Shown: positions 48,164-56,861 of the stretch, piece after piece
Position numbering within the stretch: position 1 is the first letter of the stretch
Layout: every line of letters starts with the position of its first letter
DNA from: SHVO01 sp964576515
GTDB taxonomy: Bacteria > Pseudomonadota > Alphaproteobacteria > Rhodospirillales > Rhodospirillaceae
Length of the DNA stretch: 64,000 nt
NCBI GenBank assembly: GCA_964576515.1
Contig: CAZNUW010000004.1
Coordinates: 1 to 64,000 of the forward strand
Reading direction: 5' to 3'
Position numbers and translations under genes: made by a program
Notes under the pieces: generated by a model
Database searches by the model: none
Told to the model about the DNA's origin: nothing
Seen by the model: only the letters and a program-made list of their open reading frames with translations

Positions 48164-49729
48164 GTGGATACGTTCAGGCAACCGTCAGCGGACCCTGCGG
48201 GAGGCGTTAAGACGCCCGCGCCGCCGCTTTTTTCGCCCAAGCCGCTGCCCCTTCAGGTTCGCCTTCTTGTCCTCGTCGCCGGCACGCTTGTGCCGATGCT
48301 TGTGCTGACCGCCGTGATCGTGTTCCAGAGCTACCAGCGCGCAAAGGACACCGCCGCGGAACAGCTTTTGCAGATCACCCGCAGCACCATGATCGCGGTG
48401 GATCGCGAACTTCAGAACCAAGTGGCCGCTCTTGAAGTTCTCGCCCTCGCGCCGGGGTTGCAGGCCGACGGGTTCGCGGATTTTGACGCCGACGCAAAAC
48501 GCTTCCTCACCCGCTTTCCGGCCGACACCGCGATTTCCATCGCCGACGCCGCCGGCCATCAGCTTTTCAGTTCTAACGCCGATCCCGCGCAGGCGCTGGT
48601 GCGGCCGGAAGTATTGGACGCCATCACGCGCGTGTTTCAGCACGCGCGTCCGCAGATCTCGAATATCTATCTGAGTCGTCGGTCGGGCGAGCCGGCTTTC
48701 ACGGTCAACGTTCCAGTGATGAGGGATGGTCGCGTGGCGTTCAATCTTGCGTTCAACGCGCCACGTTCGACCTTCTCCGACATCCTGACCAAGCTGGAGC
48801 TTCCCGACGGTTGGGTCGTGGCGGTCTTCGACCGCGCGGCGCATCACGTCGCGCGCCGCCCGATGCTGGCGCAAGACACCGTCACGTCCGGCTCGGACTC
48901 GCTCCGGGCCGAACTCGCTTTCGGCGACGAGCGGATCACGGAAACCACCTCCGTTGAAGGCGAACGCGTGTTGACGGGTTTCACACGGTCTCCGCAGACG
49001 GAATGGGTGGTCGCGATCGGCGTTCCGTTGAACGCCTTTGCGGTCCCAACGCGTCAGGCGCTTGTGACAACCTTCGGCATCGGCCTGACCCTGATCCTCA
49101 TCGGAGGGTTCTTTGCGTTTCGCATCGCCACGCAGTTGGTGCGCGCCGAACGCCATCGCGAACTGCTCGTCAACGAACTGAATCACAGAGTTAAGAATAC
49201 GCTTGCGTCCGTGCAGGCCATTGTGTGGCGGGGATTGCGCAATTCGGGCGTCGTGCCCGAGGTCCGCCAGGGAATCGACGCACGGCTTCAGGCGCTTTCA
49301 AGCGCGCACAACGTCCTGAGCAGCAAGAATTGGGAGGGCGCGCATCTTGCCGATGTGATCCGTTCCATCGTTGCGCCTTATACCGGCCCGCAAGGCGCGC
49401 GCGTGCGGGTGCAAGGACCGGACGTGGCCGTTCACCCCCGGGTTGCGATTGCGGTGGCGATGGTTTTCAACGAACTTGCGACCAACGCCGTCAAATACGG
49501 CGCGCTTTCGGGCGCCGAGGGGAAAGTCAGCGTCACATGGGCGCTCGTGGACGGCCATCGCGTGAAACTTGAATGGGTGGAGACCGGCGGGCCACGGATC
49601 GCACCGCCGACCCGATCCGGGTACGGGACAAAATTCATCGAACGCGCCATCATCGACGAACTCGATGGCGTCTATGCCGCGTCTTTCCCCCCTGAGGGAC
49701 TGAGATGCGTGATAGAAATCGCTCTCTAA
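48164..49729 (+). CDS. HWE-type sensor histidine kinase
   Basis: A 521-residue membrane kinase: helix 1 (about 35-55), a periplasmic Cache-like sensor (56-300), helix 2 (303-322), then an HWE/HisKA_2 transmitter with phospho-acceptor His341 (NELNHRVKNTLASVQAIV), the W-E pair in SSKNWEGAHL and an ATPase domain (FNELATNAVKYGALS, GYGTKFIERAI). The start is GTG 48164 with a weak RBS. The next gene is a single-domain response regulator 13 bp on, its likely partner. HWE kinases mark Alphaproteobacteria. Confidence 0.9.
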   Translation: MDTFRQPSADPAGGVKTPAPPLFSPKPLPLQVRLLVLVAGTLVPMLVLTAVIVFQSYQRAKDTAAEQLLQITRSTMIAVDRELQNQVAALEVLALAPGLQADGFADFDADAKRFLTRFPADTAISIADAAGHQLFSSNADPAQALVRPEVLDAITRVFQHARPQISNIYLSRRSGEPAFTVNVPVMRDGRVAFNLAFNAPRSTFSDILTKLELPDGWVVAVFDRAAHHVARRPMLAQDTVTSGSDSLRAELAFGDERITETTSVEGERVLTGFTRSPQTEWVVAIGVPLNAFAVPTRQALVTTFGIGLTLILIGGFFAFRIATQLVRAERHRELLVNELNHRVKNTLASVQAIVWRGLRNSGVVPEVRQGIDARLQALSSAHNVLSSKNWEGAHLADVIRSIVAPYTGPQGARVRVQGPDVAVHPRVAIAVAMVFNELATNAVKYGALSGAEGKVSVTWALVDGHRVKLEWVETGGPRIAPPTRSGYGTKFIERAIIDELDGVYAASFPPEGLRCVIEIAL

Positions 49730-49742
49730 CAGGGGATGACGT

Positions 49743-50123
49743 ATGCCGCGCGCTGACCTTTTGGCCGGGCTGGATGTATTGCTGATCGAGGATGAAACGA
49801 TGGTTTCGTTCCTGATCGAGGAGATGTTGGGCCAATTGGGCGCGGGCAGCATCCGCCATGCCGCGCGGGTGGACGTCGGCTTTGAACTGCTGGACGCAAA
49901 GCCGCCGTCGCTCGCCATCCTCGATGTGAATTTGGCCGGCGAGACGGTCTTTCCCCTGGCGGAACGTTTACAGGCCGCCGGCATCCCGTTTGTCTTTATC
50001 ACCGGTTACGGGCGCGACGGCGTGCACGGCCATTGGACGTCGTGCGAGGTTCTGCAAAAGCCGCTCACGGTCATGGAATTCGAGCAAGGCCTACGCCGGG
50101 TTCTGAAGATCCAACCGGATTAA
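49743..50123 (+). CDS. Single-domain response regulator
   Basis: A 126-residue CheY-like receiver with no output domain: acidic pair in LLIEDETMV, phospho-acceptor Asp61 (LAILDVNLAGE), Thr in FITGYG and Lys in VLQKPLT. It probably relays phosphate from the HWE kinase to another protein or acts by binding. AGGGGA lies seven bases before ATG 49743. Confidence 0.9.
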   Translation: MPRADLLAGLDVLLIEDETMVSFLIEEMLGQLGAGSIRHAARVDVGFELLDAKPPSLAILDVNLAGETVFPLAERLQAAGIPFVFITGYGRDGVHGHWTSCEVLQKPLTVMEFEQGLRRVLKIQPD

Positions 50124-50137
50124 CTCCATCTAAAGCG

Positions 50138-51985
50138 ATGTTCACTCTTTTCGAGCGCTTTCTGAGGCCGACCGAGATCGCGCCGGGCGACCCGCCGCCG
50201 CCCGCCCTTGGGGCGTTCTATTGGCATTTCGTCCGGCAGACGCGCGGCCTGTTGATCGGCCTGTTCGTGATGGGATCCTTGGTCGCATTCCTCGACCTAC
50301 TGATTCCAATTTTCATCGGGAAGGTTGTCGACCTCGTCGCGAACAACACGCCCGAGCAGCTGTTCCGCGACCATTGGCGGTTGTTGCTTGCGATGGCGGT
50401 GATCCAGATCGTCATCAGGCCGATCGTCCTTCTCTTTCAGGGGCTGGTCACCAATCAGGGACTTGCGGCGAACTTCCAGAACCTGATCCGCTGGCAGAGC
50501 CACTGGCATGTGGTGCGTCAAGGATGGACGTTCTTCCAGAACGATTTCGCGGGCCGCATCGCCAATCGCATCATGCAGACGGGGCCGTCCTTGCGGGAAA
50601 GCGTCGTCGCCTCGTTGAACGCCGTCTGGTACATCCTCGTGTACGGCACGAGCGCGATCATCCTGCTGGCGGGCGCGGACTGGCGGCTGGCGCTGCCGAT
50701 CCTCGTCTGGTTCGCCGCCTACGTCTTCCTGCTCCGTTATTTCGTGCCGCGCATGCGCGACCGTTCACGCGCCGTGTCGGAGATCAGATCCGCGCTGACG
50801 GGCAAGGTGGTGGATAGCTACACCAATATCCTCACCGTGAAACTCTTCGCCCGCCCGCGCGACGAAGACGCCTTTGTGCGCGAAACGGTGGATGAACATA
50901 CCGTCATCTATCATCAGCTTTTGCGGCTGATGACGAAGTTCAGCTTCATTCTCACGGCCGTCAACGCGATGCTGGTGGTCGGCGTCGGCGGCTTGTCGGT
51001 CTATTTGTGGTCGATCGGCGAGGTGGATGTGGGACTGGTTGCGATGGCCCTGCCTTTGGCCTGGCAGATCGTGTCGATGTCCGGGTGGGTCGCCTCCAGC
51101 ATCACGACGATCTTTGAACAGATCGGCGCCGTGCAGGACGGCATCAAATCCATCGCGACGCCGCGGACCATGCGCGACCGCGATGGCGCGAAAGAGTTGC
51201 ATGTCACCCGCGGCGCCATCGCGTTTGAAGACGTGCATTTCGGATATGGGACGTCGCGCGGGGTTCTGCACGGCATCGATCTTGTCATCAAACCCGGCGA
51301 ACGGATCGGCCTTGTGGGGCCGTCCGGCGCGGGGAAATCCACAATGGTCAATCTTCTCCTGCGTTTCTTCGACGTGGATGCGGGCTGCATTCGGATCGAC
51401 GGTCAGGACATTTCGGCGGTCACGCAAGAGTCGCTGCGCGCGGCGATTGCGATGGTGACGCAAGATACGTCGCTTTTGCACCGCTCGATCCGCGACAATA
51501 TCCGCTACGGCCGCCCCGATGCGACGGACGACGAGATTCGCGAGGCCTGCCGCCGCGCGCACGCCCTCGAATTCATAGAAGGACTGGAGGATTCCTACGG
51601 GCGAAAGGGTTTCGATGCGCAAGTGGGCGAACGCGGCGTGAAGCTTTCCGGCGGGCAGCGCCAGCGCATCGCGCTTGCGCGCGTCATCCTCAAGAACGCG
51701 CCGATCCTGGTCCTGGACGAGGCGACGTCCGCGCTCGACTCCGATGTCGAGGCGGCGATCCAGGAACAACTGACGACATTGATGGAAGGGCGCACCGTGA
51801 TCGCCATCGCGCACCGGCTGTCCACCATCGCGCAGATGGATCGGTTGATCATCATGGAGGAGGGACGCATCGTGGAGGTGGGGAGCCATGCCGAACTGCT
51901 CGCCGCCGGCGGTACTTACGCGCGGCTTTGGCGGCGTCAGTCCGGCGGCTTTAGCGCCAACGACGCCCGCCTGATCGCCGAGTGA
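50138..51985 (+). CDS. ABC exporter, fused permease-ATPase
   Basis: A 615-residue half-transporter: six helices (about 35-335), then Walker A GPSGAGKST, Q-loop VTQDTSLLHRSIRDN, signature LSGGQRQRIALARVIL, Walker B ILVLDEATSALD and H-loop IAHRLSTIAQMDRL. It resembles the 44535 protein across its length, so the two may heterodimerise. ATG 50138 lies 15 bp after the response regulator stop, so the kinase-regulator pair may control it. It overlaps the glutathione peroxidase gene. Confidence 0.92.
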   Translation: MFTLFERFLRPTEIAPGDPPPPALGAFYWHFVRQTRGLLIGLFVMGSLVAFLDLLIPIFIGKVVDLVANNTPEQLFRDHWRLLLAMAVIQIVIRPIVLLFQGLVTNQGLAANFQNLIRWQSHWHVVRQGWTFFQNDFAGRIANRIMQTGPSLRESVVASLNAVWYILVYGTSAIILLAGADWRLALPILVWFAAYVFLLRYFVPRMRDRSRAVSEIRSALTGKVVDSYTNILTVKLFARPRDEDAFVRETVDEHTVIYHQLLRLMTKFSFILTAVNAMLVVGVGGLSVYLWSIGEVDVGLVAMALPLAWQIVSMSGWVASSITTIFEQIGAVQDGIKSIATPRTMRDRDGAKELHVTRGAIAFEDVHFGYGTSRGVLHGIDLVIKPGERIGLVGPSGAGKSTMVNLLLRFFDVDAGCIRIDGQDISAVTQESLRAAIAMVTQDTSLLHRSIRDNIRYGRPDATDDEIREACRRAHALEFIEGLEDSYGRKGFDAQVGERGVKLSGGQRQRIALARVILKNAPILVLDEATSALDSDVEAAIQEQLTTLMEGRTVIAIAHRLSTIAQMDRLIIMEEGRIVEVGSHAELLAAGGTYARLWRRQSGGFSANDARLIAE

Positions 51986-52470
51986 TGACGACCGCGTACG
52001 ATTTCAGGCTCCGGTCGCTGCAGGGCGCGCCGCTCGATCTCGCGGCGTATGCGGGACGTCCCATGTTGATCGTGAACACGGCGTCGTTGTGCGCCTATAC
52101 GCCGCAGTATGCGGCGTTGCAGAACCTTTGGGAGGAGCATGAGGGCGCCGGCCTCGTGGTGCTCGGCGTCCCGTCCAACGACTTCGGCCGGCAGGAACCC
52201 GGCGCCGCGGACGAGATCGCAACGTTCTGCGAGACGCGTTACCGGATCACGTTTCCCCTGACGGAAAAAGTCCATGTGCGAGGGGCCGCCGCCGATCCGT
52301 TGTTCCGGTGGCTGGCGCGCGAAGCGGGCCTTCTGGGCCGGCCCTGGTGGAACTTCACCAAGTATCTCGTCGGCCGCGACGGCAAGCTTGCGGACTGGTT
52401 CTTCTGCTTTACGCCTCCGGACACGGCGCGGGTGAAGCGGGCGGTTCAAAGGATCGTAGGACGGGCGTGA
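51985..52470 (+). CDS. Glutathione peroxidase-like protein
   Basis: A 161-residue GPx-fold thiol peroxidase. The catalytic Cys is in VNTASLCAYTPQY (near residue 36), with the tetrad Gln in PSNDFGRQEPG and Trp/Asn in PWWNFTKYLVGRDG. Bacterial Cys-GPx use thioredoxin. ATG 51985 overlaps the ABC stop by one base (TGATG); GTG 51982 is an alternative with the same frame. Confidence 0.93.
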   Translation: MTTAYDFRLRSLQGAPLDLAAYAGRPMLIVNTASLCAYTPQYAALQNLWEEHEGAGLVVLGVPSNDFGRQEPGAADEIATFCETRYRITFPLTEKVHVRGAAADPLFRWLAREAGLLGRPWWNFTKYLVGRDGKLADWFFCFTPPDTARVKRAVQRIVGRA

Positions 52471-52593
52471 AGTGAAAAACTCTCGTGTGTTCTATGCGTC
52501 CGGTTGGACGTCCTTCTGAATTTCTCCACGCCGGAACAAAGCATTTTCGGACCCGTTACCTCTTCGGTTTTCCATGTTTTTTAGGAGGAACGC

Positions 52594-52965
52594 ATGCCGA
52601 CCGCTGCTGGACACACCACCGCCATTCTTGCTTCGAAAGTCAAAGGCACCGCCGTTTACGACGCCACGGGCGACAAGGTCGGCCATGTGGAGGACGTGGT
52701 GTTGGATAAACTCTCCAACGGCATCATGTTCGCCGCCGTCGGCTTCGGCGGCCTCATGGGCATGGGCGAGAAATACGCGCCCGTGCCGTGGTCCGTCCTC
52801 GACTATTCCGAGGACAAGGACGGCTACGTGGTGCCGATGAGCAAGGAAGAGCTGAAGAAGGCGCCCGCCTATGACCTCAAGGATCTCGTCCAGGGCGATG
52901 GCCAAGCCGGAAAGGTCCGAGATCTGAGCTTCGATTATTTCAAGGTTCCGCGTTCGGTTCATTAA
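52594..52965 (+). CDS. PRC-barrel domain protein
   Basis: A 123-residue PRC-barrel protein (SKVKGTAVYDATGDKVGHVEDVVLDKLSNGIMFAAVGFGGLMGMGEKYAPVPWSVLDYSED, approximate). PRC barrels bind photosynthetic reaction centres or RNA-processing factors; stand-alone bacterial ones are often stress-linked and of unknown role. AGGAGG lies eight bases before the ATG. A terminator follows. Confidence 0.9.
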   Translation: MPTAAGHTTAILASKVKGTAVYDATGDKVGHVEDVVLDKLSNGIMFAAVGFGGLMGMGEKYAPVPWSVLDYSEDKDGYVVPMSKEELKKAPAYDLKDLVQGDGQAGKVRDLSFDYFKVPRSVH

Positions 52966-52984
52966 CCGGCCGCACGCAGGTCAA

Positions 52985-53011
52985 GGACCGGCGCGTGGGC
53001 GCCGGTCCTTT
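52985..53011 (+). terminator. Terminator after the PRC-barrel gene
   Basis: GGACCGGCGC, loop GTGG, GCGCCGGTCC, then TTTCCTT. Confidence 0.85.
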
Positions 53012-53062
53012 CCTTGGGTCCGCATATCCTAAAAATACACTTAAATATCAATATATTAAATC

Positions 53063-53084
53063 CTATGACACGGCTGTGACATAG
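53063..53084. promoter_or_regulatory. Imperfect 22-bp palindrome upstream of hemA
   Basis: CTATGACACGG and CTGTGACATAG are inverted halves with two mismatched pairs. It is 29 bp before the hemA start, next to an AT-rich segment (TTAAATATCAATATATTAA, 53041-53059) that could hold the promoter. Candidate operator for the haem operon. Confidence 0.5.
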
Positions 53085-53113
53085 CGGCCGGCGGGCCGTG
53101 CTATTTCGCCTGC

Positions 53114-54424
53114 ATGGATCAGTTCGCGCTTATCGGCGCCTCTTATAAATCCGCCGGGGTCGACCGGTTGGGACGCCTCGCGTGGCCGAAGGCCGAGATC
53201 GAGGACCGCTTGCGGGGCCTCGCGGCGCGCCTGGGCGTCGCCGAGCTCGCCTATATCGGAACCTGCAACCGTCTCGAATTCATCATCGCGGGCGATGAGA
53301 CCCTCGCCGCGCAGGACTGCCGCGACGCGCTCGGCGATGTCTTCGGCGACCTTCTTGCCGGCGGCGATGTCCGTCAGGTGTTTCGCGCCTGGGTGGGCGA
53401 GGGGGCAGCCGAACATCTGTTCCTCGTCGCATCCGGGTTGGATTCCGCTCAGGCCGGCGAGCGGGAGATTTACAATCAGGTGCGCCAGTCCTGGAGCACG
53501 GCGAAGGCCGCCGGCACCTGCGGACCGCAGCTCGATTACCTGTTCGCGGAAGCCTTGCGCGCCGCCCAGGACGTGCATCGCGAGATCGCGGGCACAGCCA
53601 ACGTGGAGTCCTTGGCGGACTACGCCGTCAAGCGCACGCTTGCGCATGTCGATGGCGCGCATGTCGACGGCGCGCGCGGACGTATCGCCGTTGTCGGCAT
53701 TTCCCCGATGACCCGGCACGCCGGCCGCGCGCTCGCCGCGCTGGGGCTGCCGATCGTCGTGGTCAACCGCACCTTCGAGGTCGCGGAAGAACTTGCGCGG
53801 GATCTTGGGGGCGAAGCTCGTCCACTTGCCGATTTTCTTGCCGACTCCGGCCCGCTTGACGCCGTGATCACCGCCGTCGGGGGCGCGGAACCGATCATCG
53901 ACTTGACTGTCGCCGCGCGGATCGCCGCCGCGGCGCCCGAACGCGGGACGTTGATCGTCGACCTGGGCGTTCCGCCCAACGTCGATCCCGCCGCCGGTCT
54001 GATCGCCGGCCTTACCCGCCTCGGTATGGACGCGGTCATTGCCGATGCGGCCCTCGGCCGCACGGAGCGTCTGCGCGAATTGGCGTCTGCGCGCATCGTG
54101 ATCGACGAGCATCTCGAACGCCTGCGCGGCGAATACGCCATTCGCGAGGCGTCCTCGCTGATCCAGGATCTGACCATGCAGTACCAGCGCGCGGCGGTGG
54201 AAAGCCTGCGCCGGTTGCCAAAATCCGCAACCACGGAAGACGGCCTTCGCCAGTGGGCCGAAGGTTTCGCGCGCCGCCTTGCGCATGCGCCTCTTAAGGG
54301 CCTGCGCGCGCTCGCGACCGAATCCGGCCCGCACGCGGTTCAAGCTTATTTGCGCGGCGTCCAGGACGCCCTTCACGGCGAAACCGCGCGTCATCCGCTC
54401 AGCGACAAGGAGAAGACCTCGTGA
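53114..54424 (+). CDS. hemA: Glutamyl-tRNA reductase (divergent)
   Basis: A 436-residue GluTR: catalytic Cys51 in the IGTCNRLEF motif, substrate residues in GEREIYNQVRQ (canonical GEPQILGQVK) and a NADPH domain with VVNRTFEVAEELA. The usual glycine-rich loop GAGEMG is replaced by GISPMTRHAG, so cofactor binding may differ. The C-terminal dimerisation helix is present. It makes glutamate-1-semialdehyde from Glu-tRNA, the C5 route to haem; most Alphaproteobacteria use ALA synthase instead. It overlaps hemL (GTGA). Confidence 0.9.
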   Translation: MDQFALIGASYKSAGVDRLGRLAWPKAEIEDRLRGLAARLGVAELAYIGTCNRLEFIIAGDETLAAQDCRDALGDVFGDLLAGGDVRQVFRAWVGEGAAEHLFLVASGLDSAQAGEREIYNQVRQSWSTAKAAGTCGPQLDYLFAEALRAAQDVHREIAGTANVESLADYAVKRTLAHVDGAHVDGARGRIAVVGISPMTRHAGRALAALGLPIVVVNRTFEVAEELARDLGGEARPLADFLADSGPLDAVITAVGGAEPIIDLTVAARIAAAAPERGTLIVDLGVPPNVDPAAGLIAGLTRLGMDAVIADAALGRTERLRELASARIVIDEHLERLRGEYAIREASSLIQDLTMQYQRAAVESLRRLPKSATTEDGLRQWAEGFARRLAHAPLKGLRALATESGPHAVQAYLRGVQDALHGETARHPLSDKEKTS

Positions 54425-55710
54425 CCGATACCAATGCCGCGCTGTTCGAGCGCGCCCGCCGCTTCATTCCCGGCGGCGTCAATTCGCCCGTGCGCGCTTT
54501 CCGCTCCGTCGGGGGAACGCCGCGTTTCATCGCCAAGGGTGAGGGCGCCTATGTCACCGATGAAGAAGGCAAGCGCTATCTGGACTTCGTGGGGTCATGG
54601 GGCCCGTTGATCCTGGGCCACGCGCCGGCGGAAGTCGTGACGGCCGTGCAGAAAGCGGCCGCGCTCGGCACGACTTACGGCGCGCCGTGCCGCGGCGAGG
54701 TCGAATTGGCCGAGCGTGTCGTCGGCGCCTATCCGGGGCTGGAGCAGGTGCGCTTCGTCTCGTCGGGTACTGAGGCGACCATGAGCGCGATCCGTCTGGC
54801 GCGCGGCGCCACGGGGCGTGATCTCGTGGTGAAATTCTCCGGCTGCTATCACGGCCATGCCGATCATCTTCTTGTCGCGGCCGGGTCCGGCCTGGTGACG
54901 GCCGGGCAACCGTCTTCCGCCGGCGTGCCGAAGGACTTCGCGGCGCTGACGCGTGTGCTGCCGCTCGACGACGATGCGAAACTCGACGCGCTGTTCGCCG
55001 CCGAAGGCGCGAAGATCGCGGCCGTTATCATCGAACCTGTGCCCGCCAACAACGGCCTGCTCCTTCAGCGTCCGGAATTCCTGCAGAAACTCCGCAAGCT
55101 AACCAAGGAGCACGGCGCCTTGTTGATTTTCGACGAGGTGATTTCCGGCTTTCGCGTTCCGAAAGGCAGCGCCGCCGCCTTTTACGGCATCACCCCGGAC
55201 CTCGTGACGTTCGGCAAAGTCATCGGCGGCGGTCTGCCGGTAGGCGCCTACGGCGGATCGAAACAGTTGATGGGGCACATTGCGCCGGAGGGCGCGGTCT
55301 ATCAGGCGGGAACCTTGTCCGGGAACCCGGTGGCCATGGCGGCGGGGCTTGCGACTCTGCGAATTCTGGAGCGCGACAACGTCATCGCTAAGCTCGACGC
55401 TCTGGGCGCCGTGCTCGAAGCGAAAGCGACCGCGGCCTTGAAGGAAACGGGCCGGGCCGTGGGCTTCGCGCGCATCGGTTCGATCTTCTGGCTGTCGTTC
55501 CAGGACGGCGCGCCGCCCCGTTCGGCCGAGGCGATCGACGGCGGCGCGGGCGCGCGCTTCGCGCCGCTCTTTCAAGCGCTTCTCGACAAGGGTATCTACA
55601 TTGCGCCGTCGGCTTACGAGGTCGGGTTCCTGTCCGCCGCCCATACGGAGGCGGATATCGACACCTTCGTCTCAGGGCTGAAGGAAACCGTCGCCGCCCT
55701 TCCGCGATAG
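54421..55710 (+). CDS. hemL: Glutamate-1-semialdehyde 2,1-aminomutase
   Basis: A 429-residue PLP enzyme of class III aminotransferase fold; Lys266 in VTFGKVIGGGLPVGAYGG binds PLP, and the gate loop GTTYGAPCRGEVELAE is typical of HemL. It converts glutamate-1-semialdehyde to 5-aminolaevulinate. The GTG 54421 overlaps the hemA stop. It completes the C5 pathway with hemA. Confidence 0.97.
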   Translation: MTDTNAALFERARRFIPGGVNSPVRAFRSVGGTPRFIAKGEGAYVTDEEGKRYLDFVGSWGPLILGHAPAEVVTAVQKAAALGTTYGAPCRGEVELAERVVGAYPGLEQVRFVSSGTEATMSAIRLARGATGRDLVVKFSGCYHGHADHLLVAAGSGLVTAGQPSSAGVPKDFAALTRVLPLDDDAKLDALFAAEGAKIAAVIIEPVPANNGLLLQRPEFLQKLRKLTKEHGALLIFDEVISGFRVPKGSAAAFYGITPDLVTFGKVIGGGLPVGAYGGSKQLMGHIAPEGAVYQAGTLSGNPVAMAAGLATLRILERDNVIAKLDALGAVLEAKATAALKETGRAVGFARIGSIFWLSFQDGAPPRSAEAIDGGAGARFAPLFQALLDKGIYIAPSAYEVGFLSAAHTEADIDTFVSGLKETVAALPR

Positions 55711-55733
55711 GCGACACAACCGGAAGAACCGCC

Positions 55734-56837
55734 ATGGCCGCCACGCTCCGCAGCGATCCCATTCGCTTCCTGCACATCGTCATGATCGCGCTCCAGGCGT
55801 TTTCGGTGGCGCAGGTCGTGTGGTGGCTGATCGACCAGCGCATGTATGTGGAAGAACGCACGCAGGAGATGCGCACGCACTTCACATACGACGTCGCCGC
55901 CGGTCAGCGGCTTGAGGCGCTGGGCATCGGCGGGGCCGAGATCGGCGCGATTTTTCCGCATCTTCACGTAGTCGCGGGCGAAGTTTCCGTGAAACCGGAG
56001 GCGCTTCTCGATCTTGAGGACGCCCGCCGCAGCCGGGTGAACCAGTACACCTGGGAAAGCGGATTCTTCCTGCTTGTGCTTGCGGCCGGGATCGCCGTGC
56101 TGTGGCGCGGCCTTTCCGGCGAAGCGGAGGTCCGGCGTAAGCAGGATAACTTCCTTGCGATGGTGTCCCACCAGTTCAAGACGCCGCTTGCCAGCCTTCA
56201 ACTGTCCCTTGAGACCATGTTGCGCCGGTCGTTATCGCCGGAACGACTCCAGCAGTTGTCGCATCGCATGCTGGATGACCTGCGGCGCATGGAAAATATG
56301 GTCGCGAAGATCCTGGACAGCGCGCGGCTGGACCGCGGCCGCGTCCAGTTGAACCGCGAGCGGATCGGGGTCGCGGAGGCGGTACGTCATGTGCTCGCCA
56401 ATGTCGAGGAAGTCGCGCGCCGCGAGAATGTGACCTTTACCGTCGATGTGCCCGCCGACCTCGATCTCTATGCCGACGCCGTGGCGACCGACGGCGTGTT
56501 GCGCAATCTTGTCGACAACGCCATCGCCGCGGTCACGCCCATGAAAGGCGGAACGATCGCGATCTCCGGCCGCCGCACGAAGGGCGCGGTCGAACTGTCC
56601 GTCAAGGACAGCGGCATCGGTTTTGAACCGGAGGCCGGCGCGCGGCTGTTTGAGAAGTTCGTGCGCCTGGATATCATGGGCGGCCGCGACGCCGCGGGCA
56701 CCGGGCTGGGCCTCTATATCGTGCGCCGGTTCATGCACTTCGAGAACGGCGACGCCAAAGCCCACAGCGACGGACCCGGGAAGGGCGCGACCTTCACGGT
56801 CACCTGGCCCACGGCCGTGACACAGGACGCCCCATGA
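55734..56837 (+). CDS. Sensor histidine kinase inside the haem operon
   Basis: A 367-residue kinase with two membrane helices (about 20-40 and 108-127) and a short periplasmic loop, then HisKA with His146 (MVSHQFKTPLASLQLSLETML) and HATPase with NLVDNAIAAV and GTGLGLYIVRRFM. No HAMP or PAS domain, so sensing is likely by the small periplasmic part. It lies 23 bp after hemL and 10 bp before its response regulator. Partner sensing and signal unknown; haem or a precursor is a natural guess. Confidence 0.92.
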   Translation: MAATLRSDPIRFLHIVMIALQAFSVAQVVWWLIDQRMYVEERTQEMRTHFTYDVAAGQRLEALGIGGAEIGAIFPHLHVVAGEVSVKPEALLDLEDARRSRVNQYTWESGFFLLVLAAGIAVLWRGLSGEAEVRRKQDNFLAMVSHQFKTPLASLQLSLETMLRRSLSPERLQQLSHRMLDDLRRMENMVAKILDSARLDRGRVQLNRERIGVAEAVRHVLANVEEVARRENVTFTVDVPADLDLYADAVATDGVLRNLVDNAIAAVTPMKGGTIAISGRRTKGAVELSVKDSGIGFEPEAGARLFEKFVRLDIMGGRDAAGTGLGLYIVRRFMHFENGDAKAHSDGPGKGATFTVTWPTAVTQDAP

Positions 56838-56861
56838 GTGACATGCAATGAGCGATATGCA
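56834..56861 (+). repeat. 14-bp tandem duplication at a start codon
   Basis: ATGAGTGACATGCA (56834-56847) is followed by ATGAGCGATATGCA (56848-56861), 12 of 14 identical. The first unit encodes a five-residue frame (MSDMQ) that stops in the second ATG; the response regulator uses the second ATG. Confidence 0.85.
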
